Of a stretch of 64,000 nucleotides of DNA, positions 1-11,613 are shown piece by piece. The notes below the pieces were generated by a model, which made no database searches, had not been told where the DNA came from, and saw only the letters and a program-made list of their open reading frames with translations. Both the position numbers and the translations under genes were made by a program. This DNA is from Cycas panzhihuaensis (Eukaryota; Cycadophyta), in contig CM041465.1 in the NCBI GenBank assembly GCA_023213395.1, positions 171,313,741 through 171,377,740 on the forward strand, given 5' to 3'. Each line of letters opens with the position of its first letter. Within the stretch, counting starts at the first letter, position 1.

Positions 1-195
1 GACAAGCATATGATTTCATACAAATATAAATAATATAGCATCTAGCTTTATCACCTTTTAAATATAAAATAATATAACTAGTACTATATAAGATAAGAAT
101 ATATATTTCCTTATATCTAAATGGTGATAAATCTAATGTTCTCTATAATTGGATAAACCTATAATACTTATCTTAGCGAATTTAGACTTATTCTC

Positions 196-207
196 GCTCT
201 AATACCA
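196..207 (-). other. Primer-binding site remnant (tRNA-iMet-like)
   Basis: Read on the minus strand the site is TGGTATTAGAGC, one base from the TGGTATCAGAGC complementary to the 3' end of plant initiator tRNA-Met. It is followed at 208 by TGTCAG, a typical LTR terminus. The same arrangement occurs in the second repeat copy at 7976-7987. Confidence 0.5.
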
Positions 208-1167
208 TGTCAGAAAATTTGGTTTGATATCATATGAGATAAATATTAAACATACACGAGAAGGATAAAATACAAAATATTGTATTCAGATAATATAATG
301 ATTTAGCAATTATATTCAATATGAGAATGTACACATATATGGAGAGGTGTACCTCATAGAGGACTCGTGAGAATTAGTGATAAGTACATGAAGATTTGTG
401 AGATTTAATCATACATATTAAGAATTCTTATATACTAAAAGTGTTCAACTATTCACTCACTCACAAGAATATTTATATGCACTTATATTTGAGCTTATGT
501 ATAATAATTTAGAGTGCATTATAGTACATCACCATATGATTAAAACATCACTAAGTGGTTGTAATGATCACTCATATCATCCATGTATTAAATATTATCT
601 TCGATAACGATGTAATTATGGAAGGCGATTACTTTGATAATGACCTTTTATTAGATACTTACAAGTACCATGTAAAATCATGCTTATACAAATTAAAGGG
701 CATGAAATTTGATAACTTATTATCACACCATAAAATAATTTAAGCATTTATGCAAAGATTTTTTAATTAGTAATGGACTATATTAGGAACTTTTAACCTC
801 ATCTCCACCTACATATCACTCTTATTTATTGAAACCATGGTAAGCAATGTAACAATTATGATATACTAAAATATATATATCTTAATTAATTAGATAATAT
901 ACTTTTTTGCATATTTGCAAGTAGTTTAGAAGATGAATTCATGTTTGACATTATGTAGCATAGCAAATAGAATTCTTTTTGAACAAAAGACATAGAAGAT
1001 AAATACTTAAGGTAATTAAGAACAAAATTAAACAATAGAAAAGAATTATATAGGTCTTATGAGTTCCTCCTTATGTATCAAGTCCCCTAATGTTGTTTAT
1101 CTATTTGGGAACTATATATGTGTGTGTGTGCATACATATATGTATGTATATACACACACATAGATAT

Positions 1168-1539
1168 TGTTAGAAATATTATGTATCCTAATGTTATCTT
1201 TTACAACTATTGAATAATGAATGTGTTTAATTAAAAGTTAAAAGGTCATTACAAAGGTTCAGTGAAATGGACAACCGTCCATTTCGACGAACCATTCTCC
1301 TATAATTATTCTAGAATCTTTCAAGTATGGTTGGCTTGGACGATTCAAAAGGTTGGCTAATATGGTTATGTAGGTAGAAGAGACTCACTAAAACTATAGA
1401 GAGATAATGAGATCCTCATTACCATTATTCTTTCATATATCTTCTTTATTATTATTATAAAATTATTATCTTTAGAGGTGTTTTTTTCTCCCCTAAAGGG
1501 GTTTTCCACTTGCCATATTTAGTATATCTCATTTGATTG
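1168..1539 (+). repeat. Truncated Copia-type LTR
   Basis: This starts TGTTAGAAATATT and matches the first 372 bases of the complete 433-bp LTR at 8944-9376. It contains the long hairpin at about 1258-1295. Its 3' end is lost at the junction with CopC integrase near 1540. Confidence 0.7.
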
Positions 1540-1540
1540 A

Positions 1541-3830
1541 ATAATGGGGGCTTGTTCTGACCACTTTTCATTAGGTGTTTGTCCTTCCTTTGATGGACTA
1601 ATAACATTGATACAATAAACAACTGTCTAGATTGCTTTAGCTCATATGTAGGTAGGTACATTTTTATATACCAACATAGCCCAAGCCATGTTCATGATTG
1701 TCCTATTCATGTACTTAGCAACTCCATTTTATTGTGGGGTATTGTGGTTTGATGCTTGATGCCATTGTCTTGAAGATACTCATGTGAGATATATTCACCA
1801 CCATTATCAGTTCGAAGATATTTGAGTTGATAACCTGACTCTTTTTCAGTACATGTTTTGAATTCTTTGAATACACAGAAGGCTTCATCTTTCTTGTGTA
1901 GAAAAGATACCCATACTTTTCTAGTGAAATTATCAATGAAAGAGATGTAATATAATTTACTCTTCAGTGAAGGAATGGGCATTGGTTTTCATAAATCAGA
2001 GTGTACCAATTGTAATGGATGGCTCAATTTACACTAACTTTTGGGAAATAGTTATCGATGAGATTTAGTAATGATACAAGCTTCATATTTAAACATGAGC
2101 ATGTAGCTTTAGTGGGCATAGCTTGTAGCTTCATATCTAAGTCTATCAACGTGAATATGGCTCATGCGAGCATGTCAAAGAGCTTCTGGTAACAATGTTG
2201 GGTGGGTCAAGATGGAATTAAATGCAAATTCTTCATCAGCATAAGGGCTTTGGGCATAATGGGCTTCAGAATATGGAGATTCATTTAGTCAAAAGAGTTT
2301 CCCAAAGAGATATCTAGTCAAGACGACTTGATTAGTTAGAGGGTGAATGACTTAGAGAGTTTGGTCATTTGTGGTTATACTCAGATCAAATCCACGGGAG
2401 ATAAGTGTAGATAAGGAGAGTAGGTTTTGTTTGAGATTGGGTATATATAAGACATCAAGCAATGTAAAATCTTTTAAGCCTGGGAGTTTTAGGCAAATGT
2501 TACCAATTCCTTCAATAGGTTGTTATGATTTATCAACCATGTGAACAACTCCTTAAATATTTGAGTCAAATGTTTGATATAGACTGTGATTGCATATCAT
2601 ATGTTGAGTTGCTCTTATATCTATGATCCATTTTCCTTCGATTGAAGCCATACTATTTACAATTCCAATAGGGCTTGACATTGGTGAAGGGAATTCACAA
2701 GTGATATATCTACATCAAGCTTCAAAGTATCTCTTTGGTTGGTCAATGGAATTTGATGCTGAAGATCCCTCAATTCTTTAAAAGTATACTTGTGCAAAAC
2801 CTGTATCACTAAAGGATTCTTCATAAGTTTCTTCAACATTATGAGTTCCATGTTTTAGTTGGAACTTGGCCAACTTGTAAGTGGCAGTTCTGTAGTCTTT
2901 TGCTAAGTTTCCTTTACAGTTACACTAATCACACATAATAGTTTGATTACCAATCCCTGAAAAAGTACTGGTTTGGCTTGACTATCTTACTCTTTATTGA
3001 GGTGGCCCTTGGCCTTGAGACTGTCGAGGCTATGAATGAGGGTTTAGTTGAACTTGTAGATGATTTCCCATGTTTCTTCCTCTTCCTCTTACTTAATTGT
3101 TTCCTTTACCATGAGAGGGACCTTGATATTTTGTATAACAAACTTCTTCTTTTACTTGAAAGGCTGCATATAGAAGAGGGTCAGAAGCTACAAAATTCGT
3201 ATCAAAGGTCTTGTCAAATTTTATAAACTTATCAGCAAGTGCTTCGAAGTTGACTGTCTTCAATGTTTCACTAGATTGAAGACTTCCAAGCAAGTTTTTA
3301 TAATCAGGGACATATAGACATGATTGGATCAAGAATGTCTAAGTGATACATTGGGTCTTAAAATCTTTATTAATTGATCATTTTATTAGTCGAAGGAGAT
3401 TTATTGACTCATGAGCTTGTCCCTTCTACATTTTTAATTTGTTTATTTTCAGAATAAGATGAATAAATTCTAAATCTGACTTAGCATCCAAATTCTTCTT
3501 GAGAATTTCAAGTTCTTTCCAGGTTGCATCATGTTACACTTCATTAATCAAGTTGTGCAAGGAGTGATCTATAATCAATATAATTCCTACACGAATCTTT
3601 TTATCATCTATCTCCCATTGTAGTTTGGTTACAACATCTGTAGGAGCTGTTGGTGCAGATCCACTAGAAGTAGGTGTTGTAGTTATTATTAGTATGCTAG
3701 GTGTAGGCTATAAGTGGGCTCTCTAAAGGCCTTCATACTTTGCAGTACTTTTAACTCTAGTGTACCATAGATCCCAATTTCCTTTATCTTTCAATATACA
3801 GTTAACATTCTTCTTGAATTGGGATGACAT
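1541..3830 (-). pseudogene. CopC: decayed Copia gag-PR-integrase, 3' truncated
   Basis: Minus-strand translation across several frames gives a Copia polyprotein. The likely gag start is the Met at 3828-3830 (MSSQFKKN, then a KDKGNWDLW segment). Next come a degraded zinc-knuckle region near 2900, a protease and GAG-pre-integrase region (about 2650-2050), and the integrase core around 1707-1982 with the segments FIDNFTRKVWV and LRTDNGGEY. At 1455-1661 the integrase continues (NEKWSGQNKP-like) and then runs into the repeat near 1540. RT and RNase H are absent. Frame changes and stops are frequent, so it is non-functional. The gag-PR-IN order fixes it as Ty1/Copia. Confidence 0.8.
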
Positions 3831-5752
3831 GGTGATGATGAAGAAGTAGAAGAGATGATAGAAGTATGTGCCACTGACATTTATGGCTAGTACACTTGGC
3901 ATAGCAGGGATGTAAAAATAAATACTATGACGAGAAGCAAGCAATGATTAAGTATTTTTTAACAACAATGAGTATAAGCAATGATACAAGAATATGACCT
4001 AATATAGAGTTGACAAATAGTGGTGATGTGTCATGCCACTAACCTCTAACTTATGTCCAAATGTAAGTGAGATTTTGATGCCTAAGGCTTCTAGTATATG
4101 ATTAGGGCCTTCACTTGCGATATCTACACCTGCACTTGATGATGAAATCCAAGTCACAGTAGAGCCTGGGTACTCCTAGTCCTCACCTAGTTTACTAATA
4201 AGCAACTATATACCTCCTCCAAAGAGTCAAATAGTATATACGTATCCCACGACTATGATGGATATTAGACCAGATTAATTTTAATTTTGCATTAAGGTTT
4301 CAATTTTCCTAGGTAGTTATTAGGATTATCCTTGATTAGAGGTCGTAGGTATGGCTAACCTATCCCTCCACCACTATTTTGGTTAAGATCAGATCCACTA
4401 TAAAACTCACACCTCCCTTAGGGCATAGACTTCGACCAATCATGGTCTATTTCAACCAAGTCAAGTGTGTGCACTAGTCAAGAACTGGCGGTATAGATCG
4501 TATATATGAGATTCCTTTTAAGAATAATGTAATATGTTTCTGAATAACTGAATAACTAAAATGCAAAGTTGCCAAATGTGATTGCTTTATTGTTGCTGCT
4601 GCTTTTGTGATGCTTTATGCTATGTATGCAAATAAAAAAAATATGCTAGATTTAGCAGGGGAACCAGATGTTGCTTCTGATCCAAGGTTTCCCTTGCTTT
4701 AGTACAATATTTCCAAATATGTTTTTAAAAATTTTAATACAAAAGCCACAATGGGCTAAAAAAAAAAGTAGATCAACTTGCCGCTAAAATATTAATTTTT
4801 CTAAACCTAGATGCATGCTATTTTTCCCTATTTTGTGATTTTTTTACAGAATTTATAAATAGTGATAAATGGGATTTTTTTCTAAAAATTACAAATATGA
4901 ATGCGTAAAAGATGAAATATAAATTTATGGTAGAAGGAAAAAGTATTCATAACATTATTTCTAATAGAGTAATGAAGTCAGATTTTTGAAAAGGCATAAA
5001 AAAAAAATTTCTGCCCCAAAAAAACACAAAAGTATAATCCTACCGGATCTACTATCTTAAAATCTAAACTTCAATATGTCAAAACTTATGTTTTGACACA
5101 TACATCAACTTTTCCTTCTACACCATCTCTAAAATTAGCTAAATAATTACCCAAAATGCCCTCGCAATGTCCTTTATAGGGTTGAATAAGAAAATTCAGC
5201 ATCCGTGAGAAATCTGCATAGATCTCACTAACCAGTGGATGAAATTTAATAAGATTTATCTTAAAATGATTCTAAGACATAAATCTACTAGATCCATAAA
5301 TAAAACTTTTAGATTTTTAGCTTATAATTAAAGGATTTCATTGGAAAAAGTGCCTTAAGTCACTTATCCATAAAATTTACCCTTTTATCTTAACTAAAAA
5401 TCATTGTTTTAGGCTGAATCTAAAGCTACTCCAGAAGATAAAAATGATCCTCTAGTCAAGGCAACCTTGCATGCCAAATTTCATAAAAATCTGATATGGT
5501 CAAAATTTTCATGAAATTTTAGACCTTTAATGCTTTTGGGACTGTTCTGGTAGTTGAACAGCTTCAAAAACCTATTTTCTTCACTTCTAAATTTTTTCAC
5601 ATATATAGAAAACAACAACATATAAAGTACTATAATTTTAAGCTCTTAAAATATTAAAAATAATGAATGCACTCTCAATACTTTACATTGAAGGTGAAGG
5701 AGAGGCAAAATGACTCCATGCAAGTGGAATGAAGTGAATAGATCCCCTTCTA
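3831..5752 (-). other. CopC leader / non-coding
   Basis: About 1.9 kb of AT-rich DNA lies between the gag start and the primer site at 5753. I see no reading frame resembling a known domain on either strand. By position it is the untranslated leader of CopC, unusually long for Copia. A further insertion inside it cannot be excluded. Confidence 0.4.
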
Positions 5753-5764
5753 GCTCTGATACCA
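5753..5764 (-). other. Primer-binding site, initiator tRNA-Met
   Basis: The minus strand reads TGGTATCAGAGC, a perfect 12-base match to the complement of the 3' end of plant initiator tRNA-Met. Two bases later (5767) TGAAGGAAGG could be the edge of the CopC 5' LTR. Position and orientation fit CopC gag on the same strand. Confidence 0.75.
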
Positions 5765-5766
5765 TA

Positions 5767-7780
5767 TGAAGGAAGGATGGACCTAGGAAATAAATCACTC
5801 ACATGTACACAATGACAATGGAAAATAAAAAAGAGATGAAACAAGATATGAGAGCAAGCTTAGAGGTGAGAATGAATAATGACTTCCTCCTTGAGAGTTC
5901 GTCTTTTATTATTGAGGGTGAGTATTAGGATTAGGATTTTCCCACCTAATGACATAAACTCAAAACTATATTTAAATGCACATAAAGTGCATTTCATTAA
6001 GAAACTAATGCTAATAATATATCCTAAGGTCACATACTTAATCTATACAAATGACCTTGATACATTAACCTCTTTCACAAACCTCGCTTAATTTTTGTCA
6101 CAAATATCTATCTTATACCTATCAATATGTCGCTCACCATACAACATAAGCATGTTACTTATTTCTTATTTCTCTGATGAGATATCAACTTCATTATGGT
6201 AATGAATATCTATTATGAGATACTCATAAATGCCTCTAGAATGGTTCAAATATGACAATGAATCCGTAAATAGAACTCTTATAATTACTTTCACAAATGA
6301 ACTGATAAACTATCTTGCCATTACTAGCTATGAGATTAGGTGAGATGGTTGGACTCACAAAATCTCAATCACCTTGTAGGGGGGAAACTAATAATAGTTT
6401 CTTATCTCCTCACATTATTGGAAGACTTAATTTCATACCTACACATTCTTAAGAATATACATGCAATATGCTAAAATGAATATCCACAATAATTAAATAA
6501 CATCACCTATTAGTTTTCTTTATTTCATCTCATGGCTTCATCTCTGTATGTAGTTTCATTCATTTATTTCTTTAACCTCATCTAGCCCTTGGATCATGGT
6601 CACATATCGCTAGCATTACTAACATATTTAAATTTTTTACTCAAAAAATTCACACCTCATATCTAGCTCTTGTATTGGCTCTATCACTGGCATATACTAT
6701 CTTATATAAGCTTTCTTACCACTATAAAAGACCTTTTAATTTACTATGACTCTAATAGGATTGCAACCTATCTTTATAATATCTTTTAAATTAAGATGGC
6801 TTAGACATCATATTAGAATTTATAATTCTAACTCTAATACCATATTAAAATTTAGAGTATAATGCAATAGAATATATCATATATATACAATGGCTAAATT
6901 ATCACATTAGGATATGCACGCATATAAATAATAAACATGAATATAAAGCACTAAAATAGAAATATGTATTAACAAGAAATACGAGCATTCATCTCAATAG
7001 AGATAAACAAATTTATACATGAAAAACTCAATGTGGAAAAAATCATTGCAGAAAGTAGAGTTAGAGTTTCTCTTTATGATCAGAATAAATACATCTCTAG
7101 GTCATAGACCTTTCATTCAAGTTCTCAAGTGGTATGTATATATATTTATATTAATATTTACCCCACAAGTAGCCTATAGTTTCTCTTGAGTTGTTATATA
7201 ATCTAATAACATATTTACATTGATATATATGCATGTTACATATCTCAATGTATGTGATTAGTGAGATTGTATATGTGTCTATTATTATAATATTAAATGT
7301 TACATATATGATAATATTATATATTCTAATAACCACACCAAGTTCAAGTTATAAATCTTTTCATTTCATCTTCCTTTCATACAATAATTGTAGGATTTTT
7401 AGGTAAACTTAGGATGATCTAAAACTACATCAATCAAATCACTTCATTGGTAGATCACATAGCATTGTCACATAAGCTTACTCAAAACCAAACTACAAAA
7501 ATTCATGTAGTAACTATGCACCAAATTGAGGGCCGCTTGTTTGGCGCATAACTGCTAATACTTCTTTAAATTTTAGTCACAACTTAAACTAGGTTCTACA
7601 ACCTTCAAGAAAACCACAAGCATGAAATTAGGTTTCTCTTCTTTATTGAAACACGTATAAAAAAAATACAATTATTATATTTATAAGATACTACTATTCA
7701 TAATTTTGTATTTCATTTTTATACATAATATATAATAAATGCAAACCAAAAAATCTAACAATTAATATTATAGGCAAAAG
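5767..7780 (-). repeat. Presumed LTR-derived DNA of CopC with nested element ends
   Basis: The region starts with TG next to the primer site and has no coding capacity beyond chance short frames. A second tRNA-Met-like primer site (minus strand, 6831-6842) is followed by LTR-like sequence, so at least one more element end is embedded. I could not locate the right edge of the CopC LTR. If the repeat pair is longer than the window shows, this stretch may belong to it. Confidence 0.35.
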
Positions 7781-9315
7781 GACAAGCATATGATTTCATA
7801 CAAATATAAATAATATAGCATCTAGCTTTATCACCTTTTAAATATAAAATAATATAACTAGTACTATATAAGATAAGAATATATATTTCCTTATATCTAA
7901 ATGGTGATAAATCTAATGTTCTCTATAATTGGATAAACCTATAATACTTATCTTAGCGAGTTTAGACTTATTCTCGCTCTAATACCATGTCAGAAAATTT
8001 GGTTTGATATCATATGAGATAAATATTAAACATACATGAGAAGGATAAAATACAAAATATTGTATTCAGATAATATAATGATTTAGCAATTATATTCAAT
8101 ATGAGAATGTACACATATATGGAGAGGTGTACCTCATAGAGGACTCGTGAGAATTAGTGATAAGTACATGAAGATTTGTGAGATTTAATCATACATATTA
8201 AGAATTCTTATATACTAAAAGTGTTCAACTATTCACTCACTCACAAGAATATTTATATGCACTTATATTTGAGCTTATGTATAATAATTTAGAGTGCATT
8301 ATAGTACATCACCATATGATTAAAACATCACTAAGTGGTTGTAATGATCACTCATATAATCCATGTATTAAATATTATCTTCGATAACGATGTAATTATG
8401 GAAGGCGATTACTTTGATAATGACCTTTTATTAGATACTTACAAGTACCATGTAAAATCATGCTTATACAAATTAAAGGGCATGAAATTTGATAACTTAT
8501 AATCACACCATAAAATAATTTAAGCATTTATGCAAAGATTTTTTAATTAGTAATGGACTATATTAGGAACTTTTAACCTCATCTCCACCTACATATCACT
8601 CTTATTTATTGAAACCATGGTAAGCAATGTAACAATTATGATATACTAAAATATATATATCTTAATTAATTAGATAATATAATTTTTTGCATATTTGCAA
8701 GTAGTTTAGAAGATGAATTCATGTTTGACATTATGTAGCATAGCAAATAGAATTCTTTTTGAACAAAAGACATAGAAGATAAATACTTAAGGTAATTAAG
8801 AACAAAATTAAACAATAGAAAAGAATTATATAGGTCTTATGAGTTCCTCCTTATGTATCAAGTCCCCTAATGTTGTTTATCTATTTAGGAACTATATATG
8901 TGTGTGTGTGCATATATGTATGTATATACACACACATAGATATTGTTAGAAATATTATGTATCCTAATGTTATCTTTTACAACTATTGAATAATGAATGT
9001 GTTTAATTAAAAGTTAAAAGGTCATTACAAAGGTTCAGTGAAATGGACAACCGTCCATTTCGACGAACCATTCTCCTATAATTATTCTAGAATCTTTCAA
9101 GTATGGTTGGCTTGGACGATTCAAAAGGTTGGCTAATATGGTTATGTAGGTAGAAGAGACTCACTAAAACTATAGAGAGATAATGAGATCCTCATTACCA
9201 TTATTCTTTCATATATCTTCTTTATTATTATTATAAAATTATTATATTTAGAGGTGTTTTTTTCTCCCCTAAAGGGGTTTTCCACTTGCCATATTTAGTA
9301 TATCTCATTTGATTG
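7781..9315. repeat. 1.54 kb direct repeat, copy 2
   Basis: This is nearly identical to 1-1539. It includes the primer-site remnant (7976-7987), the LTR-like start at 7988, the palindromic GT/AC stretch and the LTR beginning at 8944. Beyond 9315 the LTR continues uninterrupted to its CA end at 9376, so this copy has the native right context. The left limit of 7781 is imposed by the window start. Confidence 0.85.
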
Positions 9316-9376
9316 GATTACTATTAATATTATATTATTATGCATGTGTTTATGAATTGATACCCTTTGTCCAACA
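8944..9376 (+). repeat. Complete 433-bp Copia-type LTR
   Basis: The LTR runs from TGTTAGAAATATT to CCAACA and is followed directly by a plus-strand primer site. It contains a strong hairpin (about 9034-9071): arms GGTTCAGTGAAATGGAC and GTCCATTTCGACGAACC with a four-base loop. The LTR of CopA (20592-21035) carries a related hairpin. No gag or pol follows, so only the 5' end of this element remains. Confidence 0.75.
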
Positions 9377-9391
9377 TGGTATCATAGTAGG
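9377..9391 (+). other. Primer-binding site, tRNA-iMet-like
   Basis: TGGTATCATAGTAGG follows the LTR end with no spacer. It matches the first eight bases of the initiator tRNA-Met complement, then diverges. The primer site of CopA (63554-63566) has the same ATCATAATAG-type divergence, which suggests a shared variant in this Copia group. Confidence 0.65.
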
Positions 9392-9890
9392 TTTCGAAAA
9401 TATATTTTTTGAAGCAAGATTTTAAAGCAAGTATTTGGACCTAGATTAAGAATTTGTTCAAAGGATTAAAATAAGGTTGTTTCTAATACAAACATTCAGA
9501 TTCTCATAGTGGAGGAAGATCTAAAAATAGTCTATGAGAGTCATCAATGTAGAGATAGTCTGGTTTGGCATCATCTTCCATGAGCCTTGGTACGATGTTA
9601 AGTTGCCCAACACAGAACTCTCCACATAGTAACACATGAATGCACATTTGTATACAGTTACTCATGGTCTTGGCTAAATTGTATGAATTCAAACTTATTT
9701 CTCTATCTATAAATGTGCAATTGCTCCTCAAACATATATATATATATATAGATAGATAGATAGATAGATAAAGAGATAGATAGATAGATATAAACAACTT
9801 GAAAAGTGAACTCTTTATTCCTTGATTCTGCTCCATTAGAAGACCATAATTGTGCCATGTAAAACACTCTTGCAGATCATAAATGCCTAC

Positions 9891-9924
<34 letters not shown>

Positions 9925-11438
9925 ATATAAACAACTTAAAAAGTGAACTCTTTCTTCCTTCATTCTGCTCCATTGGAAGACCATAATTGTGCCATGTAGA
10001 ACACTACTGTAGATCATATACACCTACATCTAAAAGACTAAAGATGAAGTTGTATTAAAAATGTTTCTTCTAGCAAACACCAGATATGCAAATAAAGACA
10101 CTAAGATGCTCTACTAAATACATGACAAAGAAAAGCTCTGTTAACATGTAGAAGACATGAAGACGCCATGTCATCTAGTTGCTACTAAAGAAAATAAAAA
10201 AGGCTCAAACAAGAGCCAGCCATTATAGCTAGTATTCTAATTTCGTGACCATCTCCACTATAACTAACCTATCCTTAAGAAATTTTGTTGCAGACAGAGC
10301 CTAAAAATACATGCAGATAAAGAAGCATTAAAGTTTATGGAGACATATGAATGCAAAACAAATGCAGATGAGAAGATAAATCCATTGCCATAGCCCTATA
10401 ATTTGGGGTAAAATTCTCTGAAACACTAAATTTAGGGATTATAATATTATTCCTTATTTTTTCCATCCAAATGGATGTGAAAAATTATTTCAATCATGTG
10501 TAATATTTTTTGTAAATGCAAAAAACATTCTAATGTCATTTATTTTGATTTTAGGTCTGTTAAATTTAATTCATATATATTTTTTCAATGTTTTCAATTA
10601 TATTTAATTAATTTAGATTAAAACTTTGGGTCCACTAGCCCCCTTCCCACTAGCCCCATACTATATTAACCTACTATGTGACCTTTTTATGGACTTCAAA
10701 TATTATAAAACCCAGTTAATTCTTTTTTGCATTCGTAAAAGGAATTCAATTTGTTTAATTAAAATTCTAGGTCCACTAGCTTCCTTCCTGCCAGCCCCCG
10801 GTCATGTGAGCCCCCTCATGTCTCCCTATTCCTATTTTGTGGAAGGGGCTTAACCCCTATTTTTTAGCCCCTCCCATTTTCCAAATAGGGTACCTGTATG
10901 TTTTAGGCTATAACATTTTCATCCAAACTCCAAATTTAGTTATGGAAGTTGAGTTGGATTCTTGATTGAGATGTTGATGTTTTAACTAGTTATTTGAGTG
11001 ATTTGGATGCCATCTTGATCTGTAAAATCTTATGCAGAGTCAAGCATCCAATCACGAGTAGGTAAGTAATTTTACATAACCTCAACCAATAATTTTTCTT
11101 TATATTTTTCAAATTTATTACTTTAATTCAATACACATTTAATCTTTTATCAAATTCATTAATTCACTATATCATTTTTCTACTTAACTTTTAATAAATT
11201 CATGCAATTTATTAAGCAAATAATTAAGTCACTATTTCACTATTATTTAATACAAATGATGTTATAAATATTCAAATGTTTATATATTTGATTTAATTTT
11301 TCAAGTGTATGATTAAATTTACACCTCTTAATTACTCACAATCAGCTTTTAATGTGTTAGAGGATTTATTTCTTTATATTATAAATACAACCACATTTAT
11401 TCATGCTTCGCAATAAATCAATGATATTTTATCTCTCT
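9392..11438. other. Non-coding, AT-rich region
   Basis: About 110 bases of element leader follow the primer site, then DNA with no recognisable gene. A minus-strand frame at 9504-9836 (110 aa) is partly a microsatellite translation (IYLSLYLSIY). Its other 75 residues resemble nothing I know. Near 10620 and 10765 two short related segments share the phrase GGTCCACTAGC. Poly-T at 11440 marks the start of the LINE. Confidence 0.5.
9733..10031. repeat. GATA and CTAT microsatellites within a 106-bp tandem duplication
   Basis: A (TA)n-(GATA)n tract (9733-9791) is followed by a 106-bp unit (9790-9895), then a (CTAT)n tract (9891-9929), then a second copy of the unit (9926-10031). The units differ at about ten positions. 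The two microsatellites are reverse complements of each other although the flanking units are in direct orientation. Confidence 0.8.
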
Positions 11439-11439
11439 C

Positions 11440-11451
11440 TTTTTTTTTTTT
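11440..11451 (-). other. LINE poly(A) tail
   Basis: This is an uninterrupted T tract on the plus strand, the complement of the LINE 3' poly-A tail. It lies about 160 bases beyond the ORF2 stop at 11614-11616. Confidence 0.75.
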
Positions 11452-11613
11452 ATTAGGTACAATTAGAAGGGGTTTTACTAGGGCCCCAACCCTATGATAC
11501 TAGCTACCTTTTAGCTCACAAGATGGCCATGATAATCCCATGGCCTAGTTATCAACCTTAGAATACCTAGCTAACCCACCCTACCATGACAAGCCCAATG
11601 GCTAGCTCTAGTG

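Larger units (their letters stand above)
1..1539. repeat. 1.54 kb direct repeat, copy 1 (window edge)
   Basis: Bases 1-1539 recur in the same orientation at 7781-9315. I count about eight substitutions and one 4-bp indel by eye, so the copies are roughly 99.5% identical. The repeat may start left of the window. It contains a minus-strand tRNA-Met-like primer site (196-207), an LTR-like start at 208, a GT/AC-rich palindromic stretch near 1117-1160, and a truncated plus-strand LTR from 1168. The right edge cuts straight into a Copia integrase reading frame, while the other copy continues into the rest of the LTR. Copy 1 is therefore the truncated one. No gene is visible inside. Confidence 0.85.

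Noticed and set aside
555-743. 62-codon plus-strand frame in repeat copy 1
   Set aside because: In repeat copy 2 a stop (TTA TTA to TTA TAA) truncates it, and it lies in LTR-like DNA without homology.
5753-5764. Partial tRNA-Met gene
   Set aside because: Only the 12-base primer complement is present, without a cloverleaf. The same holds at 61529.
9504-9836. 110-codon minus-strand frame
   Set aside because: A third of it is microsatellite. The rest is not recognised and has no neighbouring gene structure.
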